IMG/VR virus record: IMGVR_UViG_3300017788_000057
Span: 1-42,765 of that record
Length of the DNA stretch: 42,765 nucleotides
Origin: a virus
Direction: 5' to 3' (one strand)
The position numbers and the translations under genes were made by a program. A model generated the notes under the pieces. It worked only from the letters and a program-made list of their open reading frames with translations. It made no database searches and was not told where the DNA came from. Shown piece after piece: positions 20,956 to 30,403 of this stretch. Position 1 is the stretch's first letter. Each line of letters starts with the position of its first letter.

Positions 20956-22215
20956 ATGACTGATTTCGGTAGAGATTTTAACAACATGTTCGGTGAAGCA
21001 CTGAGCCGGGGTGGAGAGCATTTGAATAAAGTGGCCGAAGTAACGGGCCTTTATATCCAAGAGAAGCTGCGTGAGAACTCGTTCGCACGCCAGATTCTTC
21101 CTCCACAAACCGTGACTGTTGCTGAGCTGACGCGTAGCGAAACTTCTGAGGACCTGATCTATATTGATGACATTGAGCCGGATTCGCTGGCTATGCGCAT
21201 CAACATGCGTGGTGAACCTGAGAAGACTTATATTCAAGGCGACAAGTATTCGATTCGCATCCAGACGATCTCCTCGGACCGCTTCCAAAAGACGGAGCAA
21301 GAGCTCCGTTCTTACCGGATGCCTATCACGAAGATCATCGAGCAGAATACGGTCAAAGACATGCAAGAGCAGGTCGATACTAAGTTCATGGAGCACGTTC
21401 GGGCAGGTATTGTGCTTGCGACGACGGCGCGTATGAACGAGATGGTCGGCCGCAGCATGGCTAAGAACAAAGTAGCTGCTAACGGCGATACGACCGGTAC
21501 AGATTACTCAGGTAAAAACTTCTACAACGCAGCCTGTTTGGCGTCGTATCTGTTTACACGTAACGTCGCTCGCCTCGAGCATGGCGGCGCGTTGGCTAAC
21601 GCTAACCCAGCCGCTTTTGGTTCGTTCTCGGCGGCGCACGCGAACTACAACCCGGCTGACGGTCTTTTCTCGAACATCATCATGTCCGAAGAGACGACCT
21701 TCAATCGTCGGGTTGTTGCGCAGCTTGTGAAGATTCCGGCAGCTCGTCAAATGAAGGCGCGCGTTATCCTGCTGCACGAGTACGATTGGAACGACACGCT
21801 GGCGTGGACCAACGAAGACGCAGGCTACGATCTCGTCAAAGAGATTGTCGTCGGCGGCTATAAGTACACGACCGTCGGTGGTTTCACCTATGTGACCACG
21901 CTTCGTGATAATCCGGCGATCCTTCAGCCTGGCCAGATCTACGTTTTCCCAGCTCCAGAGATGCTGGGCCGCTTCCTTACCTTACAGAACACCCAGTTCT
22001 ATATCAATAAGGAAGGTCGCTTCTTCAGCATGGAAGCATGGGAAGAGTGCGGCGTAGGCTTCGGTAACGTAAAAGGCTTGGGCCTCGTACTTCTTGCTGG
22101 TGCTTCGGTCACGCTGCCGCAGTACTTCTTGACGCTTGCGAACGCGCCGACGGGCGGTACCGGTGCCACCGGCTCGTTCACGCTGGTGAACAACCCGGCT
22201 GCGCCGATCGGCTGA
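20956..22215 (+). CDS. Major capsid protein
   Basis: 419 residues, HK97-like in layout: a charged N-terminal arm, an E-loop-like region (about 75-105 with PEKTYIQGDKYSIRIQTISS), a long spine helix (FQKTEQELRSYRMPITKIIE), then A-domain sequence and a Gly-rich end. It contains LNKVA at residues 23-27, the only K-x-A motif, near the N-terminus where a propeptide could be cut. Codon choice is noticeably more uniform and GC-rich than in neighbours, as expected for the most expressed gene. It has flanking terminators on both sides. Identification is from overall pattern and context. Confidence 0.85.
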   Translation: MTDFGRDFNNMFGEALSRGGEHLNKVAEVTGLYIQEKLRENSFARQILPPQTVTVAELTRSETSEDLIYIDDIEPDSLAMRINMRGEPEKTYIQGDKYSIRIQTISSDRFQKTEQELRSYRMPITKIIEQNTVKDMQEQVDTKFMEHVRAGIVLATTARMNEMVGRSMAKNKVAANGDTTGTDYSGKNFYNAACLASYLFTRNVARLEHGGALANANPAAFGSFSAAHANYNPADGLFSNIIMSEETTFNRRVVAQLVKIPAARQMKARVILLHEYDWNDTLAWTNEDAGYDLVKEIVVGGYKYTTVGGFTYVTTLRDNPAILQPGQIYVFPAPEMLGRFLTLQNTQFYINKEGRFFSMEAWEECGVGFGNVKGLGLVLLAGASVTLPQYFLTLANAPTGGTGATGSFTLVNNPAAPIG

Positions 22216-22234
22216 TAGTTTTACAACTATTTTG

Positions 22235-22268
22235 ATAAGCGGCGGCGTTATTTAGCGCCGCCGCTTAT
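22235..22268 (+). terminator. Intrinsic terminator after the capsid gene
   Basis: ATAAGCGGCGGCG and CGCCGCCGCTTAT make a 13-bp stem with an eight-base loop, followed by TTTAT. It is the strongest hairpin of the virion block. Confidence 0.85.
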
Positions 22269-22270
22269 TT

Positions 22271-22280
22271 TATACTAATA
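22271..22280 (+). promoter_or_regulatory. TATACTAATA box, copy 2
   Basis: Same decamer as at 7850-7859, again directly after a terminator hairpin. It lies only two bases before the ATG at 22283, so a promoter here would give a leaderless or internally started message; it may instead be only a shared AT-rich leader. Confidence 0.25.
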
Positions 22281-22282
22281 AT

Positions 22283-22705
22283 ATGAGTACTATTAAACGT
22301 GTATTTTCAGAATGGCCAGGCGTTGTCGGGCCGTTAAGTTTACTCAAAGGTCGTCCACGATTACTTCATCGAGATCGACTCACGGCTTCCATCATGCGAA
22401 GTTTTGGTAGTAAGTTGGTTGTATTAGATGAAACCACTAAACGTGTAGAACATCGTGGTGTTGCCGTAACGGACAAGTTTATGGAACTGTGCGGTGCGCG
22501 AGGAGAGGCCCTTATCGAGGTTACAGTCGACGAGACAGTACCGGCTGCGCCAGAGGTTTCAAACGCTGTCGATGCGTCGACCGCTGAAGCACCTGCACTT
22601 GCTGCGCCGGCCCCAGTGCAGATTCCTGAATCTCTTCCGATCACCGACGAGGCTGTTCCTGACAAGCCCAAGCGCGGACGTAAATCTAAGCCTGACAGCC
22701 AATGA
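22283..22705 (+). CDS. Hypothetical protein with basic tail (140 aa)
   Basis: N-terminal 75 residues are compact (TIKRVFSEWPGVVGPLSLLK). The C-terminal half is Ala/Pro/Glu-rich and disordered, ending in a basic KPKRGRKSKPDSQ. No ribosome site is seen before the ATG, which follows AT-rich sequence. It is the first gene of the neck region and overlaps the next by four bases. Unknown function. Confidence 0.62.
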   Translation: MSTIKRVFSEWPGVVGPLSLLKGRPRLLHRDRLTASIMRSFGSKLVVLDETTKRVEHRGVAVTDKFMELCGARGEALIEVTVDETVPAAPEVSNAVDASTAEAPALAAPAPVQIPESLPITDEAVPDKPKRGRKSKPDSQ

Positions 22706-23238
22706 CAGAGCAGCTCGTAAACCACGGGGAAAACGTAGTTCTGGTACCTAAACAGCTTGTCAAAGCTGCGCGTAGGTTTATTCAGGATTTCCCAGAGGTT
22801 AACCAAATAGCAGACGGCGAAGAGAACTCCGATCTTCGCATAGCACGTGCCATCGTCGACGAGATCGATGCATGGAACTATACGCCGCCTATTATTCAAA
22901 GCGCATATGTCAATGCTGTCAGCTTGGTCGCTGTGCCGCGATTAGGCGCCGTGCGTAAGTGGCTGACGGACATGGCAGCGGCTCGTGTACTTAAATCGAT
23001 GGTCATACGCATGGCGCGTAATGACATGCCGTACACGGCAGGTAACGTCACGGTACAGCCTAATGCTGTGTGGCGTAATTTGCAGCCGATAATCCAAGAT
23101 ATCGAGCTTCAATACAAAGAATTTAGGCAGTCGTACAAAATAGCTAAGAACACGGAGGCAGCTTATGGCGCCGCGCATTCGGAGCTGTACGTTGGCGTAT
23201 ACGATGCGCGGGAAGGTTATGTGGCTGTCCAGCTATGA
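22702..23238 (+). CDS. Putative head-tail connector protein (178 aa)
   Basis: A helical protein with ARAIVDEIDAWNYTPPIIQS, then LGAVRKWLTDMAAARVLKSM, and a C-terminal helix LQPIIQDIELQYKEFRQSYK. Size, helical content and position right after the capsid gene fit a neck or adaptor protein. It overlaps the previous and next genes by four bases. No motif gives certainty. Confidence 0.5.
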   Translation: MTEQLVNHGENVVLVPKQLVKAARRFIQDFPEVNQIADGEENSDLRIARAIVDEIDAWNYTPPIIQSAYVNAVSLVAVPRLGAVRKWLTDMAAARVLKSMVIRMARNDMPYTAGNVTVQPNAVWRNLQPIIQDIELQYKEFRQSYKIAKNTEAAYGAAHSELYVGVYDAREGYVAVQL

Positions 23239-23720
23239 AAACATATGAGCAAGTATATGACGGTTGGCTAAAGAGCGCGTCTTTGCGTACAGCTATAGAT
23301 GATTGGTTCTCGTCGCAGATGGATGCGTCTGAGGCGATGCGGTCCCCCGCCAGTCCGTTGATTGCGGACCCTGATCTGATAAAACAGCGTATATACGAGA
23401 GTTTTAAGATGGGCACCTTGGCTGGTCTACTAGCTGCAGCAGCGGGGGCAGTAATAGGAACGCCTTTAGGTTTACCCAACATAGGCGCGGCTCTAGGAGG
23501 CTACGCCGGCCTGCTAGGGGGTACCGTAAAAGGACAAGCTGACGCAAATAAGGCCTTTTTAGAAGAAAAAGACCTATCGCCTAAGTATATAAACATTTTA
23601 CGCTACGCTGTACCTAACCGACAAGCGGCGTATTTAGCAACTACTATCTTACCAGAATCCGGTTTTTTAACCGTAAATAAGCAACATGACTATAGTAACA
23701 CTATTCCATACATTCGTTGA
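23235..23720 (+). CDS. Hypothetical virion protein with glycine-zipper segment (161 aa)
   Basis: Residues about 60-95 are a Gly/Ala/Leu-rich hydrophobic stretch (GTLAGLLAAAAGAVIGTPLG, then LGGYAGLLGG) like the glycine zippers of membrane-active proteins. It could be an ejection protein that enters the cell membrane. The start overlaps the previous stop. Function inferred only from composition. Confidence 0.58.
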   Translation: MKTYEQVYDGWLKSASLRTAIDDWFSSQMDASEAMRSPASPLIADPDLIKQRIYESFKMGTLAGLLAAAAGAVIGTPLGLPNIGAALGGYAGLLGGTVKGQADANKAFLEEKDLSPKYINILRYAVPNRQAAYLATTILPESGFLTVNKQHDYSNTIPYIR

Positions 23721-24084
23721 GCAGCAGCGCGCTGAGCTAGAGAAGCAGGCGAGTCTGCGTGACGCAGCGTCTAGTTTCTATAAACACAATAAAGATACCG
23801 TTGATGCTGTCGGACGCGGCGCTTTAGAGTACCTAGGTACGGCAGGCGGCGCCGCTATGGGTAAAGTAGCGCCAAAATGGTACCGCAGCAAGAAAAATAG
23901 ACCTAAAGGCGTTCATGGCGCGCTCAAGGCCGTGTATAACAAAATGGGCGACACGCTATTAAGTGATAAGGCGCGTCACGCATTCGGTAAGGGCTACAAC
24001 CAGCACCGTGAGCTGCAAGCACTGCGTACGCGCTACCAAGCGCATAGCCGTGCGAATAGATATCGCGACGAAGATGACGAGTGA
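23686..24084 (+). CDS. Basic hypothetical virion protein (132 aa)
   Basis: A basic protein beginning MTIVTLFHTFVEQQRAELEK with LEKQA, then a Gly/Ala patch (LEYLGTAGGAAMGKVAPKWY) and an Arg/Tyr/His-rich end with an acidic DEDDE tail. It overlaps the previous gene by 35 bases. Charge pattern suits a DNA- or capsid-contacting protein. Not recognised. Confidence 0.58.
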   Translation: MTIVTLFHTFVEQQRAELEKQASLRDAASSFYKHNKDTVDAVGRGALEYLGTAGGAAMGKVAPKWYRSKKNRPKGVHGALKAVYNKMGDTLLSDKARHAFGKGYNQHRELQALRTRYQAHSRANRYRDEDDE

Positions 24085-24950
24085 GCATGAGCCGATTAGA
24101 CGAGATAACGGTTGTTCAGCAGACTAGTCGATCACTGATCGTCGGGTGGACGTTTATTCCTATTGATGTAGGCGCAGAGGACGCGCGCGTACAGATATTT
24201 AGATCTGACGTCGAGAACACCGGCTTCGTGCTTTTAGCAGAAGTAGACGCTACTCGCGGATGGTACGAAGATACGGATGTCGACGTTCTTGATAGATGGA
24301 CTACGACTTTTTATAGGCTTAAATTACTTGTTGGATCACGAGTAACTGAGTATCCGCCACAGCGCCTGAGTGGTGCGCTAGACGCTGTAGCAAGAGCGCT
24401 GCGTAAGCACACGCTGGTCTATATAAGACACGCTGGTGTGCCTATATTGATATACCAGACTATCCGAAATGGTGGACACTGTTTAACGTGTTGGGATGCG
24501 GTTCTCCGTAAGACGACCCGAGCGGATTGCGCAGCATGTTACGGTACGGGTAAAGAGACGGGCTACTACGCACCTGTTCTGACGCTAGGTGTTATGGGCG
24601 TTGAGGGCAAAAGCAACACGATCAGCGACCGTGTCGAGCAAGAAGCTACCGTAGAGATGTTACTTACTTACTACCCTGTGTTGCGTCCCAACGATCTTGT
24701 GTATGAGATAGATACGGGACGTCGCTACAGGCTACAACAGGTACTTCCGGTAGAGAAGCACCGCATGCTCATAAGCCAAAGCGCAACAGGGTACGCGCTG
24801 GCGCCATCTAGTGCAGAGCACAATATACCGATCCCAGATATAACTAAATTAGAACCGTTTTTGACGCGCGTAGCTGCGCCCATTCGTAATGTAAGCAGCA
24901 CCGATGGTGAACGGTTCGATTACCAAAAATTTTCTACAGTAGACTACTAG
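24081..24950 (+). CDS. Neck/tail-connector-like protein with zinc motif (289 aa)
   Basis: GTG 24081 or ATG 24087 may start it. Residues 1-90 look like a fibronectin-type beta domain (SRSLIVGWTFIPIDVGAEDA...). A CLTCWDA...CAACYGTGK motif at about 134-160 gives four cysteines, followed by ETGYYAP. A C-x-x-C pair, a loop with a DAV and Lys/Thr, C-x-x-C and GTG is a pattern seen in phage neck or baseplate-wedge proteins. The rest is beta-rich. Likely structural, exact role uncertain. Confidence 0.6.
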   Translation: MSMSRLDEITVVQQTSRSLIVGWTFIPIDVGAEDARVQIFRSDVENTGFVLLAEVDATRGWYEDTDVDVLDRWTTTFYRLKLLVGSRVTEYPPQRLSGALDAVARALRKHTLVYIRHAGVPILIYQTIRNGGHCLTCWDAVLRKTTRADCAACYGTGKETGYYAPVLTLGVMGVEGKSNTISDRVEQEATVEMLLTYYPVLRPNDLVYEIDTGRRYRLQQVLPVEKHRMLISQSATGYALAPSSAEHNIPIPDITKLEPFLTRVAAPIRNVSSTDGERFDYQKFSTVDY

Positions 24951-24951
24951 T

Positions 24952-25581
24952 ATGAACACTCCTGAAATGAATCTACAGCAGCGTCTTGCTGCTATTATCG
25001 AAACCGCGCACGTAAACCCTTTTGCAAAAGTGGCCAGTACTGACGCGCAGCTAGCGCTTATCGCTGATTCGTTGGACGACGCTTCACAGGCGGCAGCGCC
25101 GCCTGTCGCAACGCCACGTACAGCACCGCGGGTGTTGTCTCTCGCAGACATTATGAAGCACGCAGCTTTCCATCAAGGCTTTGCGGCAGCCTACGGCGCG
25201 CGTAAGGAGGAAATAGAAGAGGCGTTCGCAAAGATCGCGGGTGCGCAGGAGTACGGAGAGAGTATAGGCCGCTATGCGACTCGTCTTGGCGCAAGCGCAA
25301 GAGCTGTGGGCCGCGAAGTCGCGCGGGGCTTGGTCAGCCCACGACAGGCCTCGGACAGAGCTAAAACTTATGGCGCAGTGGCTGCGGCCACTGGCGCTGT
25401 AGGGGCTCTGAAAGGCGCGTACCGCACACGTAAAGCGAATGCGGCGCGGCCTGCAGATCAGAAAAAATCTGTTTTAGCAGGCGCAGCTAAAGGCGCTGTG
25501 AAGGGTACTGTTTCCGGCGCGGGCGGCGCTATGGCGGCGGACGCCCTCATGCGCGCACGCCTGAAGAAATCGTCCTCATGA
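24952..25581 (+). CDS. Ala-rich hypothetical virion protein (209 aa)
   Basis: N-terminal half with FAKVA, IMKHA and FAKIA motifs. The C-terminal half is Ala/Gly/Arg-rich (GAVAAATGAVGALKGAYRTR, AAKGAVKGTVSGAGGAMAAD) and basic. The composition suggests an internal or ejected protein processed by the prohead protease. The start follows the previous stop by one base. Not recognised. Confidence 0.58.
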   Translation: MNTPEMNLQQRLAAIIETAHVNPFAKVASTDAQLALIADSLDDASQAAAPPVATPRTAPRVLSLADIMKHAAFHQGFAAAYGARKEEIEEAFAKIAGAQEYGESIGRYATRLGASARAVGREVARGLVSPRQASDRAKTYGAVAAATGAVGALKGAYRTRKANAARPADQKKSVLAGAAKGAVKGTVSGAGGAMAADALMRARLKKSSS

Positions 25582-25595
25582 ACTGACGACCAGTT

Positions 25596-26324
25596 ATGTC
25601 CGGCGAAACCGATTTCGGTACACCACTCTCGGAAACACGCATAGGTAATCCTCTTTTGTATGTAAGAAGGATATACCTATGCGTGATAGCCTCGTTTTTT
25701 GCACAAGATAGACTAGAAGACTATCCCGGAGCGCCGGATAATCCATACAAACTTATCTGTGGACCAGAGGGTGATATCGCACCTAGTAGTAAGATATTTA
25801 TCTCTGATCGATATTCTATGACGGAAGTCGCCAAACGTCCGCAGATAGTTGTTGGGCGTGGTGGAGCTGGTTGGCAAAGCGCTGTGATCGGTAGCCGCGC
25901 GCAAGGTGTGAGCGGCTATGCGGCTTGGTATGGCGAGCGCGAATTTTTAGACACGCTGAGTATCCCTATCGATGTCACTGTGTATGCACAAAACGATCTG
26001 GAAGCGGAAAACATCGCGTGGTCTACTGCTTTCTGCTTAAAGGCTTTTAATAGAGAAATTCGCATAGGCTCGCTTTTGTTTAAACTAGAGGCGCCGAGCA
26101 TTAGTCCGGCGATACCTGATAAAGTCAGTTCGACGATTGAGCAGTTCAAAGTAGTCATACAAACAGGCGCCACGATTAATTTACGCTGGCAGAAATCGAC
26201 TACACTAACTAAAGAAGATATACAGCGTGGTTTCTGTAAAATATCCGGAGACCCGTACCCAGTCACAATAAAAGATCTGTGTATTTTCGCGGCTCCGGCG
26301 AACGCCCCCGAACACTGGACATAA
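25596..26324 (+). CDS. Tail-completion/terminator-like protein (242 aa)
   Basis: A mixed alpha/beta protein (RRIYLCVIASFFAQDRLEDY ... KRPQIVVGRGGAGWQSAVIG ... FLDTLSIPIDVTVYAQNDLE). Its VGRG and FxxxIPIxVTVYA strands recall tail-terminator proteins, which cap the tail tube next to the neck. It lies just before the sheath gene, the usual place. No decisive motif. Confidence 0.52.
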   Translation: MSGETDFGTPLSETRIGNPLLYVRRIYLCVIASFFAQDRLEDYPGAPDNPYKLICGPEGDIAPSSKIFISDRYSMTEVAKRPQIVVGRGGAGWQSAVIGSRAQGVSGYAAWYGEREFLDTLSIPIDVTVYAQNDLEAENIAWSTAFCLKAFNREIRIGSLLFKLEAPSISPAIPDKVSSTIEQFKVVIQTGATINLRWQKSTTLTKEDIQRGFCKISGDPYPVTIKDLCIFAAPANAPEHWT

Positions 26325-26326
26325 TT

Positions 26327-29300
26327 ATGGCGATCTCAAATCTTCGTACAGGCATAACCATTCGACAAGAACGCACGTCGGTAGCGCCTAACGTTCAAAC
26401 AACGTCCCTTCCGGCAGTGCTTGTCGGAATCAATAGAGCAATCTACTATCGAGTACCCGCAGATGTGTTCGACTGGTCTGCCGGTACGGCCGCGGAGAGT
26501 GTCGCGTTTCCGGGTTTCACGTCCGGTATAGTAGAGGCAGGTGTCGCGAACCCTTCGTTGAAGCCGATGTTCTTCTTGCGAAACTCGCTGGGTACTGTCG
26601 ATATAACACAAAACGTAACGACAGCTAATCTGGCGTCAGGTACGCCGACATTCTCGATAGCTTCGGGCTTCTCCGCGGTGTTCGAAATATCATCTGGTAC
26701 TAACGGGTGTTTCACGCTCAATAAGACATCTTCGCCCGAAGACGAGCTTGCTAGTGAGTTCTTAGACGACACCGCCGACTTCGTCTTCTCTGGCGTTCGC
26801 CGGGACGACAAGATCAAAGTCGGAGGCGTATACACTTATCAAGTCACAGGTGTCAGATCAGATAAGAGCCTGTCCGTGCGCCGGGTCGGCAAAGGCCCAG
26901 AATCTGCTGCAACCAGCGAAGCGGCTAAGCTACACCTCTCAGTAGCCACCACAGAAGGCTTACGCATACTCACAGCCCGCAGCGCTGTGTTTGAGGCATT
27001 AGACGGCTTCGGACCTCAGGGAACTAAAATTAAAGGCGGGGACGTTCTTCGTATAGATAACTATAGCGATAAGTCCAACTCTGCCGGCATCTTCTTTACG
27101 CGTAAAGGGCAGCTGGCCGGTCAGTTAGTTGGCGCATTTGTTCTGACGGAGGACATGCGCAAAGTCACGTTCCCCGCCAGCGGTAATTTTGATACAGCTG
27201 CTACTGTCTATAACACAGCAACTGGTGTAGGTACTGTTGTATTCACTTCGCAAGACAACAGTCTGGTTCCGTCGATGTACGCTGTGTCTGTGCCGACGGC
27301 AGCCGCAATCGGTACCAAAGATTTCTGGAACACACCACTAGTACCCGAGTCAGAATCTGTGTCGGGGGCTGCCTATTTAGCTATGACGTTCTCATCGTCC
27401 GCGATAACAAGCGTGACCGGGAGCTTCTCGGTTGTGACTACCGGGCGGCAGCGCGTGTTTACGGACGCAGGCGCACCATTCGGTCCGATCACGACGGGCG
27501 GACTGACTGAGTACCATATCCTATTCAAAGGCGCGGACGATGTCTATCGCCCGATGTTTAAGGTACTCTCTAAAACAAACGCATCTGAGTTAGTGGTAGA
27601 GCAGTATGCGCTTGGTGAGCTCGATCCCGCTTTAGCGGCAACTAACGTCTCGTATAAAGTTTCACAGGTTGCGCCAGCTACGGCCACTGTGTACGAGACA
27701 GGCGGTAGTTCTACCGTCAGTGTTGCGTATAGCATCGACCCGAACATTGATGACGGACTGGACTTAGCAGCCAGCTACGGCGGTTATGCGCTTGCGGCAG
27801 CTGATCGCGTACTCACAGCGGACAGCGCCAAAAACTTTGCTGCGGATGGGGTCACAGTAGGCGACTACATATTCAGCGACACTGGTACTCTGATGTTTAA
27901 AGTAGTCCGTGTACCTGTATCCGGGTCGGACGATGACCACACGTTAATTGTACGTACTGTTAGTACTACAGGCGCTAACGTTTCAGCTAATACAGCACTG
28001 ACCAATTTCGGCTTCTCTGTAAGAGAGAAAGGTCTTCCGGTTGATTTCATTGTGCGAAGAGTCATCAGTGCGGCACAACTCGAAGTACGCGAAGCGCTGG
28101 ACAGTCCTAACTCATTGAACAGCACCACAGCTGTCAACGGTTTTGTGTGGTTCCAGGATGCGGCGGAAGCATTACCGGCGTCTGTGATGGCCGCAGATAC
28201 AGGGAAAGGTCTTGCGTACACCGTCGAGAAGACCGTAACGGGAGCTGATCTTACAGGAGACATTCTGGTGTCCTACGCAGTGGTTCGCAACGACCTTGTC
28301 GGTGTGCAAGAGCTTACGGCATCAAATTATGCCAGCGTAGTCGGTGACGCCGTACCTGACAATCCGCTAGGGATGGCGGCTCAGATCTATTTTAGCAATA
28401 GCGGTAGCAATTTATTTGTGACGCAAGTAAAGGAGGACACGCTAGCCGGCTGGCAGGCTGCGGCGGAGACTATCAAGACTGACGCCGTCTACAGCGTCGT
28501 ACCTCTTACGAGCGATGAAACAGTTCTGGCTATGTGGCGGGCGCACACACTCGCAGAATCGGCGCCAGATAACAAACGGGAACGCATCCTGTGGCAGTGT
28601 CGCCGGTTCCTACAAGACGTTGTACTGGCGGCGCTATCTCCTACCGATCACGTGACCGTGAGTCGCGACAACGACGGCGTTCAAACAGTTGTGGTGAGTC
28701 GAAATCTTGTGGAGCTTGGTGTAAAGGTCGGCGATCTACTCACAGGGACGTGGTTTAACGGCGTAACGTACAGAGAGTTCTCCGGCAGAATAATGGCCGT
28801 CTCTGTCATCGGTGCGGTAACAACCGTGACAATGCTACCTGACGGTAATGTGCCGCTAAACACTGTGGATATGACTGTCACAGCCTACACTGTAGTCAGT
28901 AAACCGCTGAGCCTCTTCGAACTCAAGAACCAAATCAAAGCTTATCCACAGACCGTCCGCGAGCGACGTGTGCGTAACATTTATCCAGATCGCTGCACGC
29001 TTGCCTTCTCTGATACGACAGGCGATGGCGAAACAACGGGCCTGTATGGCGGAGGTTTCCGTACAGTAGTTACCGACAATTTCTATAGCTGTGTGGTTGA
29101 AGCAGCTAAGCGCACAGTGTTCGGTCCGGCGAGGCCTTTGACTAAGCGCGGTGGCGCAGGTATATACAATCTTCTTGACCCGTTTGTCGAGGCGCCAGGC
29201 TTCCAAGACGAGCTTATCGATAGCGGTATGTACTATATGGAGCAGGCCGGCGGTCCAGGAAGCAATGTTTACACGCTCCGCGCTCTCACGACGGACACGC

Positions 29301-29596
29301 GCGAGCTGATAACCGCGGAAGAAAGCGTCACACCACAGATCGACAGTTTTGTGCGAACGCTGCGTAAGCAGCTGACGCCACTGCTGGGACCTGAAATTTT
29401 AGATGAGCGTTTCTTCTCGCTCGTATCACTATCTGCGCAAGCGGTCGTGTCGCGCGCCCTCGCGGAAAAAGAGCTGAAAAGTATAAAGCTTCTCGGTATA
29501 CGCGAAAGTTCGGACACCGCTGACACGTTCCTGATGGAGTACGAGGTCGAGCCTTATTTCTCGGGTGCCCGCGGCATCGTGACCATCTTCTTCTAA
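26327..29596 (+). CDS. Tail sheath-like protein, unusually long (1089 aa)
   Basis: The ATG at 26327 (MAISNLRTGITIRQERTSVA) is three bases after the previous stop; the frame is open earlier but unlikely. Beta-rich insertions fill residues about 60-830. The C-terminal third has FELKNQIKAYPQTVRERRVR, EAPGFQDELIDSGMYYMEQA, RALTTDTRELITAEESVTPQ, IDSFVRTLRKQLTPLLG, and a final beta strand FSGARGIVTIFF. That layout, followed by a tube-like gene, fits contractile sheath proteins, but T4 gp18 has 659 residues and many sheaths are shorter. The extra central domains probably decorate the outside of the tail. Confidence 0.72.
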   Translation: MAISNLRTGITIRQERTSVAPNVQTTSLPAVLVGINRAIYYRVPADVFDWSAGTAAESVAFPGFTSGIVEAGVANPSLKPMFFLRNSLGTVDITQNVTTANLASGTPTFSIASGFSAVFEISSGTNGCFTLNKTSSPEDELASEFLDDTADFVFSGVRRDDKIKVGGVYTYQVTGVRSDKSLSVRRVGKGPESAATSEAAKLHLSVATTEGLRILTARSAVFEALDGFGPQGTKIKGGDVLRIDNYSDKSNSAGIFFTRKGQLAGQLVGAFVLTEDMRKVTFPASGNFDTAATVYNTATGVGTVVFTSQDNSLVPSMYAVSVPTAAAIGTKDFWNTPLVPESESVSGAAYLAMTFSSSAITSVTGSFSVVTTGRQRVFTDAGAPFGPITTGGLTEYHILFKGADDVYRPMFKVLSKTNASELVVEQYALGELDPALAATNVSYKVSQVAPATATVYETGGSSTVSVAYSIDPNIDDGLDLAASYGGYALAAADRVLTADSAKNFAADGVTVGDYIFSDTGTLMFKVVRVPVSGSDDDHTLIVRTVSTTGANVSANTALTNFGFSVREKGLPVDFIVRRVISAAQLEVREALDSPNSLNSTTAVNGFVWFQDAAEALPASVMAADTGKGLAYTVEKTVTGADLTGDILVSYAVVRNDLVGVQELTASNYASVVGDAVPDNPLGMAAQIYFSNSGSNLFVTQVKEDTLAGWQAAAETIKTDAVYSVVPLTSDETVLAMWRAHTLAESAPDNKRERILWQCRRFLQDVVLAALSPTDHVTVSRDNDGVQTVVVSRNLVELGVKVGDLLTGTWFNGVTYREFSGRIMAVSVIGAVTTVTMLPDGNVPLNTVDMTVTAYTVVSKPLSLFELKNQIKAYPQTVRERRVRNIYPDRCTLAFSDTTGDGETTGLYGGGFRTVVTDNFYSCVVEAAKRTVFGPARPLTKRGGAGIYNLLDPFVEAPGFQDELIDSGMYYMEQAGGPGSNVYTLRALTTDTRELITAEESVTPQIDSFVRTLRKQLTPLLGPEILDERFFSLVSLSAQAVVSRALAEKELKSIKLLGIRESSDTADTFLMEYEVEPYFSGARGIVTIFF

Positions 29597-29606
29597 TAGC
29601 TAAACC

Positions 29607-30344
29607 ATGACTTCTTTCCTTAAATGGCGGTGGGCGAGCGAAAACGTCCAAACTGAGATCAAGAACGGGGAGTTCGTCAGCTCCGAGTCCTCACTGATAC
29701 TAGCCGGACCTTCTCGGCTTTCATATCTGTCGGCGACCGGTAGCGGAACTTTCCTGGGATCAAGTAATTCGTTGATTCCGCTAGGAATCATAGCCAACTT
29801 CACGCAGGTGCAGAATCAGCCGACACAACGTATGTTTGAGATCGGCTCGCGGCGCGCGTACTTTATTCCAGGCCGCATGTTTGGTCAGTTCACTCTAGGA
29901 CGCATGGTCTTCTACGGCCCGTCACTTCTGCGACTGCTATACGCCCTTGCGCCTGACAGACTTGTCGCAAAACTAGGTACGCCGCTGAACATTGATCCCG
30001 ACTCAAATGGCCAAGGTGTCGCACAGCTTCCTGCATACAATAAACTTTTCCAGTTAGATGAGCTCCAGAGCCTTCCTGGATATGGTGGCACATCTAACGA
30101 AGATAACAGAGATTTCTATATCAACCTGTCCTCTGAACTGTTTCGTATACCGTTCGGTCTGTGTGTCGTACTTAAGACCGCACAAGACAAACCGTACGCG
30201 GCATACTACTTAGAGGACTGCTACATCGAATCGCATCAGATGTCGATGGATGCGGGCAACGTGGTTATCGCAGAGAACGTCACAGGACAGTTCGATAGGT
30301 CCGTACCAATACAACTTGCCACACAAACGACTGTGGTAAGTTAA
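29607..30344 (+). CDS. Tail tube-like protein (245 aa)
   Basis: A beta-rich protein with LGIIANFTQVQNQPTQRMFE, IGSRRAYFIPGRMFGQFTLG, and an end ESHQMSMDAGNVVIAENVTG then a hydrophilic finish. The pattern of two long sheets with a FIPG-type turn is typical of contractile-tail tube proteins. It is the last plus-strand gene before the strand switch and directly follows the sheath. Confidence 0.7.
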   Translation: MTSFLKWRWASENVQTEIKNGEFVSSESSLILAGPSRLSYLSATGSGTFLGSSNSLIPLGIIANFTQVQNQPTQRMFEIGSRRAYFIPGRMFGQFTLGRMVFYGPSLLRLLYALAPDRLVAKLGTPLNIDPDSNGQGVAQLPAYNKLFQLDELQSLPGYGGTSNEDNRDFYINLSSELFRIPFGLCVVLKTAQDKPYAAYYLEDCYIESHQMSMDAGNVVIAENVTGQFDRSVPIQLATQTTVVS

Positions 30345-30403
30345 AAGAGCGCTGCATTGGGCAGGCCATAAAAACGCCTTTCTGTGCAGAGGAACTTCGC
30401 TAC

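Noticed and set aside
26279-26327. Earlier start for the sheath gene at 26279
   Set aside because: It would overlap the previous gene in another frame; ATG 26327 follows the previous stop directly and begins a well-composed N-terminus.
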